Shown in pieces: positions 10,032 to 24,100 of a stretch of 64,000 bases of DNA. This DNA comes from Sepiola atlantica. Lineage: Eukaryota; Mollusca; Cephalopoda; Sepiida; Sepiolidae. The notes beneath the pieces were generated by a model. The model was not told the DNA's origin and did not search any database. It saw only the letters and a program-made list of their open reading frames with translations. How positions within the stretch are numbered: position 1 is the first letter of the stretch; each line of letters starts with the position of its first letter. Location of the stretch: positions 2,294,001-2,358,000 of the forward strand of contig CAUVYP010000579.1 in NCBI GenBank assembly GCA_963556195.1, written 5' to 3'. Made by a program: the position numbers and the translations under genes.

Positions 10032-13007
10032 TTGTTGATGTTTTGCGTATTCAGTTTGTATCGACATATCTCCGGGAGTACAAGAGCTGAACTTCTGAAA
10101 CTTGGTACTTCAGTAGACAATGTGTGTCCGCTAATGTCTGCAAAGTTTCAGAGCACAATTCTTATAAATGTGGAAGTTATTAACACAAGCGATATACCTT
10201 TTAAATCGCACTAAATTTTGTTGATGTTTTGCGTATTCAGTTTGTATCGAGATATCTCCGGGGGTACAAGAGCTGAACTTCTGAAACTTGGTACTTCAGT
10301 AGAAAATGTGTGTCCGCTAATGTCTGCAAAGTTTCGGAGCACAATTCTTATAAATGTGGAAGTTATAAACAAAAGCGATATCAACTTAAAATCGCACTAA
10401 ATTGTGTTGATGTTTTGCGTATTCAGTTTGTATCGACATATCTCCGGGAGTACAAGAGCTGAACTTCTGAAACTTGGTACTTCAGTAGAAAATGTGTGTC
10501 CGCTAATGTCTGCAAAGTTTCGGAGCACAATTCTTATAAATGTGGAAGTTATTAACAAAAGACCTATCAACTTTAAATCGCACTAAATGTTGTTTATGTT
10601 TTGCGTATTCAGTTTGTATCGACATATCTCCGGGAGTACAAGAGCTGAACTTCTGAAACTTGGTACTTCAGTAGAAAATGTGTGTCCGCTAATGTCTGCA
10701 AAGTTTCAGAGCACAATTTGTATAAATGTGGAAGTTATAAACACAAGCGATATCAACTTAAAATCGCACTAAATTTTGTTGATGTTTTGCGTATTCAGTT
10801 TGTATCGACATATCTCCGGGAGTACAAGAGCTGAACTTCTGAAACTTGGTACTTCAGTAGAAAATGTGTGTCCGCTAATGTCTGCAAAGTTTCGGAGCAC
10901 AATTCTTATAAATGTGGAAGTTATTAACAAAAGACCTATCAACTTTAAATCGCACTAAATTTTGTTTATGTTTTGCGTATTCAGTTTGTATCGACATATC
11001 TCCGGGAGTACAAGAGCTGAACTTCTGAAACTTGGTACTTCAGTAGAAAATGTGTGTCCGCTAATGTCTGCAAAGTTTCAGAGCACAATTCTTATAAATG
11101 TGGAAGTTATAAACAAAAGCGATATCAACTTAAAATCGCACTAAATTTTGTTGATGTTTTGCGTATTCAGTTTGTATCGACATATCTCCGGGAGTACAAG
11201 AGCTGAACTTCTGAAACTTGGTACTTCAGTAGACAATGTGTGTCCGCTAATGTCTGCAAAGTTTCAGAGCACAATTCTTATAAATGTGGAAGTTATTAAC
11301 ACAAGCGATATACCTTTTAAATCGCACTAAATTTTGTTGATGTTTTGCGTATTCAGTTTGTATCGACATATCTCCGGGAGTACAAGAGCTGAACTTCTGA
11401 AACTTGGTACTTCAGTAGAAAATGTGTGTCCGCTAATGTCTGCAAAGTTTCGGAGCACAATTCTTATAAATGTGGAAGTTATAAACAAAAGCGATATCAA
11501 CTTAAAATCGCACTAAATTGTGTTGATGTTTTGCGTATTCAGTTTGTATCGACATATCTCCGGGAGTACAAGAGCTGAACTTCTGAAACTTGGTACTTCA
11601 GTAGAAAATGTGTGTCCGCTAATGTCTGCAAAGTTACGGAGCACAATTCTTATAAATGTGGAAGTTATTAACAAAAGACCTATCAACTTTAAATCGCACT
11701 AAATTTTGTTTATGTTTTGCGTATTCAGTTTGTATCGACATATCTCCGGGAGTACAAGAGCTGAACTTCTGAAACTTGGTACTTCAGTAGAAAATGTGTG
11801 TCCGCTAATGTCTGCAAAGTTTCAGAGCACAATTTGTATAAATGTGGAAGTTATAAACACAAGCGATATCAACTTAAAATCGCACTAAATTTTGTTGATG
11901 TTTTGCGTATTCAGTTTGTATCGACATATCTCCGGGAGTACAAGAGCTGAACTTCTGAAACTTGGTACTTCAGTAGAAAATGTGTGTCCGCTAATGTCTG
12001 CAAAGTTTCGGAGCACAATTCTTATAAATGTGGAAGTTATTAACAAAAGACCTATCAACTTAAAATCGCACTAAATTTTGTTGATGTTTTGCGTATTCAG
12101 TTTGTATCGACATATCTCCGGGAGTACAAGAGCTGAACTTCTGAAACTTGGTACTTCAGTAGAAAATGTGTGTCCGCTAATGTCTGCAAAGTTTCAGAGC
12201 ACAATTCTTATAAATGTGGAAGTTATAAACAAAAGCGATATCAACTTAAAATCGCACTAAATTTTGTTGATGTTTTGCGTATTCAGTTTGTATCGACATA
12301 TCTCCGGGAGTACAAGAGCTGAACTTCTGAAACTTGGTACTTCAGTAGAAAATGTGTGTCCGCTAATGTCTGCAAAGTTTCAGAGCACAATTCTTATAAA
12401 TGTGGAAGTTATAAACACAAGCGATATCAACTTAAAATCGCACTAAATTTTGTTGATGTTTTGCGTATTCAGTTTGTATCGACATATCTCCTGGAGTACA
12501 AGAGCTGAACTTCTGAAACTTGGTACTTCAGTAGAAAATGTGTGTCCGCTAATGTCTGCAAAGTTTCGGAGCACAATTCTTATAAATGTGAAAGTTATTA
12601 ACACAAGCGATATACCTTTTAAATCGCACTAAATTTTGTTGATGTTTTGCGTATTCAGTTTGTATCGACATATCTCCGGGAGTACAAGAGCTGAACTTCT
12701 GAAACTTGGTACTTCAGTAGACAATGTGTGTCCGCTAATGTCTGCAAAGTTTCAGAGCACAATTCTTATAAATGTGGAAGTTATTAACACAAGCGATATA
12801 CCTTTTAAATCGCACTAAATTTTGTTGATGTTTTGCGTATTCAGTTTGTATCGAGATATCTCCGGGGGTACAAGAGCTGAACTTCTGAAACTTGGTACTT
12901 CAGTAGAAAATGTGTGTCCGCTAATGTCTGCAAAGTTTCGGAGCACAATTCTTATAAATGTGGAAGTTATAAACAAAAGCGATATCAACTTAAAATCGCA
13001 CTAAATT
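10032..13007 (+). repeat. Six-monomer HOR run (1,116-bp period)
   Basis: A six-unit pattern M8-DM4-M3-M2-M3-M1 occupies 10032-11147 and recurs at 11148-12263. In the second run the D change is absent and the fifth unit has a CTTAAA tail. The same six-unit pattern opens both 12-monomer copies at 4452-5567 and 6684-7799, so it is a core from which the longer units grew. The run ends with M7-M6-M8-DM4 at 12264-13007, matching 4080-4823. Confidence 0.85.
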
Positions 13008-15611
13008 GTGTTGATGTTTTGCGTATTCAGTTTGTATCGACATATCTCCGGGAGTACAAGAGCTGAACTTCTGAAACTTGGTACTTCAGTAGAAAATGTG
13101 TGTCCGCTAATGTCTGCAAAGTTTCGGAGCACAATTCTTATAAATGTGGAAGTTATTAACAAAAGACCTATCAACTTTAAATCGCACTAAATTTTGTTTA
13201 TGTTTTGCGTATTCAGTTTGTATCGACATATCTCCGGGAGTACAAGAGCTGAACTTCTGAAACTTGGTACTTCAGTAGAAAATGTGTGTCCGCTAATGTC
13301 TGCAAAGTTTCGGAGCACAATTCTTATAAATGTGGAAGTTATAAACAAAAGCGATATCAACTTAAAATCGCACTAAATTTTGTTGATGTTTTGCGTATTC
13401 AGTTTGTATCGACATATCTCCGGGAGTACAAGAGCTGAACTTCTGAAACTTGGTACTTCAGTAGAAAATGTGTGTCCGCTAATGTCTGCAAAGTTTCAGA
13501 GCACAATTCTTATAAATGTGGAAGTTATAAACAAAAGCGATATCAACTTAAAATCGCACTAAATTTTGTTGATGTTTTGCGTATTCAGTTTGTATCGACA
13601 TATCTCCGGGAGTACAAGAGCTGAACTTCTGAAACTTGGTACTTCAGTAGAAAATGTGTGTCCGCTAATGTCTGCAAAGTTTCAGAGCACAATTCTTATA
13701 AATGTGGAAGTTATAAACAAAAGCGATATCAACTTAAAATCGCACTAAATTTTGTTGATGTTTTGCGTATTCAGTTTGTATCGACATATCTCCGGGAGTA
13801 CAAGAGCTGAACTTCTGAAACTTGGTACTTCAGTAGAAAATGTGTGTCCGCTAATTTCTGCAAAGTTTCAGAGCACAATTTGTATAAATGTGGAAGTTAT
13901 AAAAACAAGCGATATCAACTTAAAATCGCACTAAATTTTGTTGATGTTTTGCGTATTCAGTTTGTATCGACATATCTCCGGGAGTACAAGAGCTGAACTT
14001 CTGAAACTTGGTACTTCAGTAGAAAATGTGTGTCCGCTTATGTCTGCAAAGTTTCGGAGCACAATTCTTATAAATGTGGAAGTTATTAACACAAGCGATA
14101 TACCTTTTAAATCGCACTAAATTTTGTTGATGTTTTGCGTATTCAGTTTGTATCGACATATCTCCGGGAGTACAAGAGCTGAACTTCTGAAACTTGGTAC
14201 TTCAGTAGAAAATGTGTGTCCGCTAATGTCTGCAAAGTTTCAGAGAACAATTCTTATAAATGTGGAAGTTATAAACAAAAGCGATATCAACTTAAAATCG
14301 CACTAAATTTTGTTGATGTTTTGCGTATTCAGTTTGTATCGACATATCTCCGGGAGTACAAGAGCTGAACTTCTGAAACTTGGTACTTCAGTAGAAAATG
14401 TGTGTCCGCTAATGTCTGCAAAGTTTCAGAGCACAATTTGTATAAATGTGGAAGTTATAAACACAAGCGATATCAACTTAAAATCGCACTAAATTTTGTT
14501 GATGTTTTGCGTATTCAGTTTGTATCGACATATCTCCGGGAGTACAAGAGCTGAACTTCTGAAACTTGGTACTTCAGTAGAAAATGTGTGTCCGCTAATG
14601 TCTGCAAAGTTTCGGAGCACAATTCTTATAAATGTGGAAGTTATTAACAAAAGACCTATCAACTTTAAATCGCACTAAATTGTGTTTATGTTTTGCGTAT
14701 TCAGTTTGTATCGACATATCTCCGAGAGTACAAGAGCTGAACTTCTGAAACTTGGTACTTCAGTAGAAAATGTGTGTCCGCTAATGTCTGCAAAGTTTCA
14801 GAGCACAATTCTTATAAATGTGGAAGTTATAAACAAAAGCGATATCAACTTAAAATCGCACTAAATTTTGTTGATGTTTTGCGTATTCAGTTTGTATCGA
14901 CATATCTCCGGGAGTACAAGAGCTGAACTTCTGAAACTTGGTACTTCAGTAGAAAATGTGTGTCCGCTAATGTCTGCAAAGTTTCAGAGCACAATTCTTA
15001 TAAATGTGGAAGTTATAAACACAAGCGATATCAACTTAAAATCGCACTAAATTTTGTTGATGTTTTGCGTATTCAGTTTGTATCGACATATCTCCGGGAG
15101 TACAAGAGCTGAACTTCTGAAACTTGGTACTTCAGTAGAAAATGTGTGTCCGCTAATGTCTGCAAAGTTTCGGAGCACAATTCTTATAAATGTGAAAGTT
15201 ATTAACACAAGCGATATACCTTTTAAATCGCACTAAATTTTGTTGATGTTTTGCGTATTCAGTTTGTATCGACATATCTCCGGGAGTACAAGAGCTGAAC
15301 TTCTGAAACTTGGTACTTCAGTAGAAAATGTGTGTCCGCTAATGTCTGCAAAGTTTCAGAGCACAATTCTTATAAATGTGGAAGTTATTAACACAAGCGA
15401 TATACCTTTTAAATCGCACTAAATTTTGTTTATGTTTTGCGTATTCAGTTTGTATCGAGATATCTCCGGGGGTACAAGAGCTGAACTTCTGAAACTTGGT
15501 ACTTCAGTAGAAAATGTGTGTCCGCTAATGTCTGCAAAGTTTCAGAGCACAATTCTTATAAATGTGGAAGTTATAAACAAAAGCGATATCAACTTAAAAT
15601 CGCACTAAATT
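13008..15611 (+). repeat. 14-monomer HOR, copy 1 (2,604 bp)
   Basis: The order is M3-M4-M1-M1-M9-M5-M10-M2-M3-M1-M7-M6-M8-DM1. From here rightward two new variants are common: T at position 105 (M9) and A at position 123 (M10). The tenth unit has TCTCCGAGAG, a marker of this family. A private change, TTATAAAAACAAG, lies in the M9 unit near 13900. Confidence 0.88.
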
Positions 15612-18587
15612 GTGTTGATGTTTTGCGTATTCAGTTTGTATCGACATATCTCCGGGAGTACAAGAGCTGAACTTCTGAAACTTGGTACTTCAGTAGAAAA
15701 TGTGTGTCCGCTAATGTCTGCAAAGTTTCGGAGCACAATTCTTATAAATGTGGAAGTTATTAACAAAAGACCTATCAACTTTAAATCGCACTAAATTTTG
15801 TTTATGTTTTGCGTATTCAGTTTGTATCGACATATCTCCGGGAGTACAAGAGCTGAACTTCTGAAACTTGGTACTTCAGTAGAAAATGTGTGTCCGCTAA
15901 TGTCTGCAAAGTTTCGGAGCACAATTCTTATAAATGTGGAAGTTATAAACAAAAGCGATATCAACTTAAAATCGCACTAAATTTTGTTGATGTTTTGCGT
16001 ATTCAGTTTGTATCGACATATCTCCGGGAGTACAAGAGCTGAACTTCTGAAACTTGGTACTTCAGTAGAAAATGTGTGTCCGCTAATGTCTGCAAAGTTT
16101 CAGAGCACAATTCTTATAAATGTGGAAGTTATAAACAAAAGCGATATCAACTTAAAATCGCACTAAATTTTGTTGATGTTTTGCGTATTCAGTTTGTATC
16201 GACATATCTCCGGGAGTACAAGAGCTGAACTTCTGAAACTTGGTACTTCAGTAGAAAATGTGTGTCCGCTAATGTCTGCAAAGTTTCAGAGCACAATTCT
16301 TATAAATGTGGAAGTTATAAACAAAAGCGATATCAACTTAAAATCGCACTAAATTTTGTTGATGTTTTGCGTATTCAGTTTGTATCGACATATCTCCGGG
16401 AGTACAAGAGCTGAGCTTCTGAAACTTGGTACTTCAGTAGAAAATGTGTGTCCGCTAATTTCTGCAAAGTTTCAGAGCACAATTTGTATAAATGTGGAAG
16501 TTATAAACACAAGCGATATCAACTTAAAATCGCACTAAATTTTGTTGATGTTTTGCGTATTCAGTTTATATCGACATATCTCCGGGAGTACAAGAGCTGA
16601 ACTTCTGAAACTTGGTACTTCAGTAGAAAATGTGTGTCCGCTTATGTCTGCAAAGTTTCGGAGCACAATTCTTATAAATGTGGAAGTTATTAACACAAGC
16701 GATATACCTTTTAAATCGCACTAAATTTTGTTGATGTTTTGCGTATTCAGTTTGTATCGACATATCTCCGGGAGTACAAGAGCTGAACTTCTGAAACTTG
16801 GTACTTCAGTAGAAAATGTGTGTCCGCTAATGTCTGCAAAGTTTCAGAGAACAATTCTTATAAATGTGGAAGTTATAAACAAAAGCGATATCAACTTAAA
16901 ATCGCACTAAATTTTGTTGATGTTTTGCGTATTCAGTTTGTATCGACATATCTCCGGGAGTACAAGAGCTGAACTTCTGAAACTTGGTACTTCAGTAGAA
17001 AATGTGTGTCCGCTAATGTCTGCAAAGTTTCAGAGCACAATTTGTATAAATGTGGAAGTTATAAACACAAGCGATATCAACTTAAAATCGCACTAAATTT
17101 TGTTGGTGTTTTGCGTATTTAGTTTGTATCGAGATATCTCCGGGAGTACAAGAGCTGAACTTCTGAAACTTGGTACTTCAGTAGAAAATGTGTGTCCGCT
17201 AATGTCTGCAAAGTTTCGGAGCACAATTCTTATAAATGTGGAAGTTATTAACAAAAGACCTATCAACTTTAAATCGCACTAAATTTTGTTTATGTTTTGC
17301 GTATTCAGTTTGTATCGACATATCTCCGAGAGTACAAGAGCTGAACTTCTGAAACTTGGTACTTCAGTAGAAAATGTGTGTCCGCTAATGTCTGCAAAGT
17401 TTCAGAGCACAATTCTTATAAATGTGGAAGTTATAAACAAAAGCGATATCAACTTAAAATCGCACTAAATTTTGTTGATGTTTTGCGTATTCAGTTTGTA
17501 TCGACATATCTCCGGGAGTACAAGAGCTGAACTTCTGAAACTTGGTACTTCAGTAGAAAATGTGTGTCTGCTAATGTCTGCAAAGTTTCAGAGCACAATT
17601 CTTATAAATGTGGAAGTTATAAACACAAGCGATATCAACTTAAAATCGCACTAAATTTTGTTGATGTTTTGCGTATTCAGTTTGTATCGACATATCTCCG
17701 GGAGTACAAGAGCTGAACTTCTGAAACTTGGTACTTCAGTAGAAAATGTGTGTCCGCTAATGTCTGCAAAGTTTCAGAGCACAATTCTTATAAATGTGGA
17801 AGTTATAAACAAAAGCGATATCAACTTAAAATCGCACTAAATTTTGTTGATGTTTTGCGTATTCAGTTTGTATCGACATATCTCCGGGAGTACAAGAGCT
17901 GAGCTTCTGAAACTTGGTACTTCAGTAGAAAATGTGTGTCCGCTAATTTCTGCAAAGTTTCAGAGCACAATTTGTATAAATGTGGAAGTTATAAACACAA
18001 GCGATATCAACTTAAAATCGCACTAAATTTTGTTGATGTTTTGCGTATTCAGTTTGTATCGACATATCTCCGGGAGTACAAGAGCTGAACTTCTGAAACT
18101 TGGTACTTCAGTAGAAAATGTGTGTCCGCTAATGTCTGCAAAGTTTCGGAGCACAATTCTTATAAATGTGAAAGTTATTAACACAAGCGATATACCTTTT
18201 AAATCGCACTAAATTTTGTTGATGTTTTGCGTATTCAGTTTGTATCGACATATCTCCGGGAGTACAAGAGCTGAACTTCTGAAACTTGGTACTTCAGTAG
18301 AAAATGTGTGTCCGCTAATGTCTGCAAAGTTTCAGAGCACAATTCTTATAAATGTGGAAGTTATTAACACAAGCGATATACCTTTTAAATCGCACTAAAT
18401 TTTGTTTATGTTTTGCGTATTCAGTTTTTATCGAGATATCTCCGGGGGTACAAGAGCTGAACTTCTGAAACTTGGTACTTCAGTAGAAAATGTGTGTCCG
18501 CTAATGTCTGCAAAGTTTCGGAGCACAATTCTTATAAATGTGGAAGTTATAAACAAAAGCGATATCAACTTAAAATCGCACTAAATT
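15612..18587 (+). repeat. 16-monomer HOR, copy 2 of the same family (2,976 bp)
   Basis: This has the 14-unit order with two extra units, M1-M9, between the M7 and M6 units (17658-18029). The M9 units at 16356 and 17844 share GAGCTGAGCTTCTG, so the insert is most simply a copy of the M1-M9 pair at 16170-16541. New markers are GGTGTTTTGCGTATTTAG in the M3 unit at 17100 and GTGTCTGCTAATG in the M7 unit at 17472. Confidence 0.88.
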
Positions 18588-21005
18588 GTGTTGATGTTTT
18601 GCGTATTCAGTTTGTATCGACATATCTCCGGGAGTACAAGAGCTGAACTTCTGAAACTTGGTACTTCAGTAGAAAATGTGTGTCCGCTAATGTCTGCAAA
18701 GTTTCGGAGCACAATTCTTATAAATGTGGAAGTTATTAACAAAAGACCTATCAACTTTAAATCGCACTAAATTTTGTTTATGTTTTGCGTATTCAGTTTG
18801 TATCGACATATCTCCGGGAGTACAAGAGCTGAACTTCTGAAACTTGGTACTTCAGTAGAAAATGTGTGTCCGCTAATGTCTGCAAAGTTTCGGAGCACAA
18901 TTCTTATAAATGTGGAAGTTATAAACAAAAGCGATATCAACTTAAAATCGCACTAAATTTTGTTGATGTTTTGCGTATTCAGTTTGTATCGACATATCTC
19001 CGGGAGTACAAGAGCTGAACTTCTGAAACTTGGTACTTCAGTAGAAAATGTGTGTCCGCTAATGTCTGCAAAGTTTCAGAGCACAATTCTTATAAATGTG
19101 GAAGTTATAAACAAAAGCGATATCAACTTAAAATCGCACTAAATTTTGTTGATGTTTTGCGTATTCAGTTTGTATCGACATATCTCCGGGAGTACAAGAG
19201 CTGAACTTCTGAAACTTGGTACTTCAGTAGAAAATGTGTGTCCGCTAATGTCTGCAAAGTTTCAGAGCACAATTCTTATAAATGTGGAAGTTATAAACAA
19301 AAGCGATATCAACTTAAAATCGCACTAAATTTTGTTGATGTTTTGCGTATTCAGTTTGTATCGACATATCTCCGGGAGTACAAGAGCTGAGCTTCTGAAA
19401 CTTGGTACTTCAGTAGAAAATGTGTGTCCGCTAATTTCTGCAAAGTTTCAGAGCACAATTTGTATAAATGTGGAAGTTATAAACACAAGCGATATCAACT
19501 TAAAATCGCACTAAATTTTGTTGATGTTTTGCGTATTCAGTTTGTATCGACATATCTCCGGGAGTACAAGAGCTGAACTTCTGAAACTTGGTACTTCAGT
19601 AGAAAATGTGTGTCCGCTTATGTCTGCAAAGTTTCGGAGCACAATTCTTATAAATGTGGAAGTTATTAACACAAGCGATATACCTTTTAAATCGCACTAA
19701 ATTTTGTTGATGTTTTGCGTATTCAGTTTGTATCGACATATCTCCGGGAGTACAAGAGCTGAACTTCTGAAACTTGGTACTTCAGTAGAAAATGTGTGTC
19801 CGCTAATGTCTGCAAAGTTTCAGAGAACAATTCTTATAAATGTGGAAGTTATAAACAAAAGCGATATCAACTTAAAATCGCACTAAATTTTGTTGATGTT
19901 TTGCGTATTCAGTTTGTATCGACATATCTCCGGGAGTACAAGAGCTGAACTTCTGAAACTTGGTACTTCAGTAGAAAATGTGTGTCCGCTAATGTCTGCA
20001 AAGTTTCAGAGCACAATTTGTATAAATGTGGAAGTTATAAACACAAGCGATATCAACTTAAAATCGCACTAAATTTTGTTGGTGTTTTGCGTATTTAGTT
20101 TGTATCGAGATATCTCCGGGAGTACAAGAGCTGAACTTCTGAAACTTGGTACTTCAGTAGAAAATGTGTGTCCGCTAATGTCTGCAAAGTTTCGGAGCAC
20201 AATTCTTATAAATGTGGAAGTTATTAACAAAAGACCTATCAACTTTAAATCGCACTAAATTTTGTTTATGTTTTGCGTATTCAGTTTGTATCGACATATC
20301 TCCGAGAGTACAAGAGCTGAACTTCTGAAACTTGGTACTTCAGTAGAAAATGTGTGTCCGCTAATGTCTGCAAAGTTTCAGAGCACAATTCTTATAAATG
20401 TGGAAGTTATAAACAAAAGCGATATCAACTTAAAATCGCACTAAATTTTGTTGATGTTTTGCGTATTCAGTTTGTATCGACATATCTCCGGGAGTACAAG
20501 AGCTGAACTTCTGAAACTTGGTACTTCAGTAGAAAATGTGTGTCTGCTAATGTCTGCAAAGTTTCAGAGCACAATTCTTATAAATGTGGAAGTTATAAAC
20601 ACAAGCGATATCAACTTAAAATCGCACTAAATTTTGTTGATGTTTTGCGTATTCAGTTTGTATCGACATATCTCCGGGAGTACAAGAGCTGAACTTCTGA
20701 AACTTGGTACTTCAGTAGAAAATGTGTGTCCGCTAATGTCTGCAAAGTTTCAGAGCACAATTCTTATAAATGTGGAAGTTATAAACAAAAGCGATATCAA
20801 CTTAAAATCGCACTAAATTTTGTTGATGTTTTGCGTATTCAGTTTGTATCGACATATCTCCGGGAGTACAAGAGCTGAGCTTCTGAAACTTGGTACTTCA
20901 GTAGAAAATGTGTGTCCGCTAATTTCTGCAAAGTTTCAGAGCACAATTTGTATAAATGTGGAAGTTATAAACACAAGCGATATCAACTTAAAATCGCACT
21001 AAATT
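18588..21005 (+). repeat. 16-monomer HOR, copy 3 (first 13 units)
   Basis: Thirteen units match 15612-18029 in order and rare markers at an offset of 2,976 bp. They include the GGTGTTTTGCGTATTTAG unit at 20076, GTGTCTGCTAATG at 20448, and GAGCTGAGCTTCTG at 19332 and 20820. The order diverges at 21006, where an M5 unit with a 1-bp deletion follows instead of M6. Confidence 0.88.
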
Positions 21006-21190
21006 TTGTTGATGTTTTGCGTATTCAGTTTGTATCGACATATCTCCGGGAGTACAAGAGCTGAACTTCTGAAACTTGGTACTTCAGTAGAAAATGTGTG
21101 TCCGCTTATGTCTGCAAAGTTTCGAGCACAATTCTTATAAATGTGGAAGTTATTAACACAAGCGATATACCTTTTAAATCGCACTAAATT
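21006..21190 (+). repeat. 185-bp monomer with 1-bp deletion
   Basis: This M5-type unit reads TTTCGAGC where its relatives read TTTCGGAGC, one G having been lost near 21124. It shifts the phase of every later monomer by one base and breaks the monomer's open frame. It also marks the point where the 16-monomer pattern breaks. Confidence 0.93.
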
Positions 21191-24100
21191 TTGTTGATGT
21201 TTTGCGTATTCAGTTTGTATCGACATATCTCCGGGAGTACAAGAGCTGAACTTCTGAAACTTGGTACTTCAGTAGAAAATGTGTGTCCGCTAATGTCTGC
21301 AAAGTTTCAGAGAACAATTCTTATAAATGTGGAAGTTATAAACAAAAGCGATATCAACTTAAAATCGCACTAAATTTTGTTGATGTTTTGCGTATTCAGT
21401 TTGTATCGACATATCTCCGGGAGTACAAGAGCTGAACTTCTGAAACTTGGTACTTCAGTAGAAAATGTGTGTCTGCTAATGTCTGCAAAGTTTCAGAGCA
21501 CAATTCTTATAAATGTGGAAGTTATAAACACAAGCGATATCAACTTAAAATCGCACTAAATTTTGTTGATGTTTTGCGTATTCAGTTTGTATCGACATAT
21601 CTCCGGGAGTACAAGAGCTGAACTTCTGAAACTTGGTACTTCAGTAGAAAATGTGTGTCCGCTAATGTCTGCAAAGTTTCGGAGCACAATTCTTATAAAT
21701 GTGAAAGTTATTAACACAAGCGATATACCTTTTAAATCGCACTAAATTTTGTTGATGTTTTGCGTATTCAGTTTGTATCGACATATCTCCGGGAGTACAA
21801 GAGCTGAACTTCTGAAACTTGGTACTTCAGTAGAAAATGTGTGTCCGCTAATGTCTGCAAAGTTTCAGAGCACAATTCTTATAAATGTGGAAGTTATAAA
21901 CAAAAGCGATATCAACTTAAAATCGCACTAAATTTTGTTGATGTTTTGCGTATTCAGTTTGTATCGACATATCTCCGGGAGTACAAGAGCTGAACTTCTG
22001 AAACTTGGTACTTCAGTAGAAAATGTGTGTCCGCTAATGTCTGCAAAGTTTCAGAGCACAATTCTTATAAATGTGGAAGTTATAAACAAAAGCGATATCA
22101 ACTTAAAATCGCACTAAATTTTGTTGATGTTTTGCGTATTCAGTTTGTATCGACATATCTCCGGGAGTACAAGAGCTGAACTTCTGAAACTTGGTACTTC
22201 AGTAGAAAATGTGTGTCCGCTAATTTCTGCAAAGTTTCAGAGCACAATTTGTATAAATGTGGAAGTTATAAACACAAGCGATATCAACTTAAAATCGCAC
22301 TAAATTTTGTTGATGTTTTGCGTATTCAGTTTGTATCGACATATCTCCGGGAGTACAAGAGCTGAACTTCTGAAACTTGGTACTTCAGTAGAAAATGTGT
22401 GTCCGCTTATGTCTGCAAAGTTTCGGAGCACAATTCTTATAAATGTGGAAGTTATTAACACAAGCGATATACCTTTTAAATCGCACTAAATTTTGTTGAT
22501 GTTTTGCGTATTCAGTTTGTATCGACATATCTCCGGGAGTACAAGAGCTGAACTTCTGAAACTTGGTACTTCAGTAGAAAATGTGTGTCCGCTAATGTCT
22601 GCAAAGTTTCAGAGAACAATTCTTATAAATGTGGAAGTTATAAACAAAAGCGATATCAACTTAAAATCGCACTAAATTTTGTTGATGTTTTGCGTATTCA
22701 GTTTGTATCGACATATCTCCGGGAGTACAATAGCTGAACTTCTGAAACTTGGTACTTCAGTAGAAAATGTGTGTCCGCTAATGTCTGCAAAGTTTCGGAG
22801 CACAATTCTTATAAATGTGGAAGTTATTAACACAAGCGATATACCTTTTAAATCGCACTAAATTTTGTTGATGTTTTGCGTATTCAGTTTGTATCGACAT
22901 ATCTCCGGGGGTACAAGAGCTGAACTTCTGAAACTTGGTACTTCAGTAGAAAATGTGTGTCCGCTAATGTCTGCAAAGTTTCGGAGCACAATTCTTATAA
23001 ATGTGGAAGTTATTAACAAAAGACCTATCAACTTTAAATCGCACTAAATTTTGTTTATGTTTTGCGTATTCAGTTTGTATCGACATATCTCCGGGAGTAC
23101 AAGAGCTGAACTTCTGAAACTTGGTACTTCAGTAGAAAATGTGTGTCCGCTAATGTCTGCAAAGTTTCGGAGCACAATTCTTATAAATGTGGAAGTTATT
23201 AACAAAAGACCTATCAACTTTAAATCGCACTAAATTTTGTTTATGTTTTGCGTATTCAGTTTGTATCGACATATCTCCGAGAGTACAAGAGCTGAACTTC
23301 TGAAACTTGGTACTTCAGTAGAAAATGTGTGTCCGCTAATGTCTGCAAAGTTTCAGAGCACAATTCTTATAAATGTGGAAGTTATAAACAAAAGCGATAT
23401 CAACTTAAAATCGCACTAAATTTTGTTGATGTTTTGCGTATTCAGTTTGTATCGACATATCTCCGGGAGTACAAGAGCTGAACTTCTGAAACTTGGTACT
23501 TCAGTAGAAAATGTGTGTCCGCTAATGTCTGCAAAGTTTCAGAGCACAATTCTTATAAATGTGGAAGTTATAAACACAAGCGATATCAACTTAAAATCGC
23601 ACTAAATTTTGTTGATGTTTTGCGTATTCAGTTTGTATCGACATATCTCCGGGAGTACAAGAGCTGAACTTCTGAAACTTGGTACTTCAGTAGAAAATGT
23701 GTGTCCGCTAATGTCTGCAAAGTTTCGGAGCACAATTCTTATAAATGTGAAAGTTATTAACACAAGCGATATACCTTTTAAATCGCACTAAATTTTGTTG
23801 ATGTTTTGCGTATTCAGTTTGTATCGACATATCTCCGGGAGTACAAGAGCTGAACTTCTGAAACTTGGTACTTCAGTAGAAAATGTGTGTCCGCTAATGT
23901 CTGCAAAGTTTCAGAGAACAATTCTTATAAATGTGGAAGTTATAAACAAAAGCGATATCAACTTAAAATCGCACTAAATTTTGTTGATGTTTTGCGTATT
24001 CAGTTTGTATCGACATATCTCCGGGAGTACAAGAGCTGAACTTCTGAAACTTGGTACTTCAGTAGAAAATGTGTGTCCGCTAATGTCTGCAAAGTTTCAG

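Noticed and set aside
20999..21226. Minus-strand ORF of 75 codons, and a similar one at 26950-27177
   Set aside because: Each spans a monomer with a 1-bp deletion, which shifts the antisense frame past its usual stop. They are by-products of the deletions.
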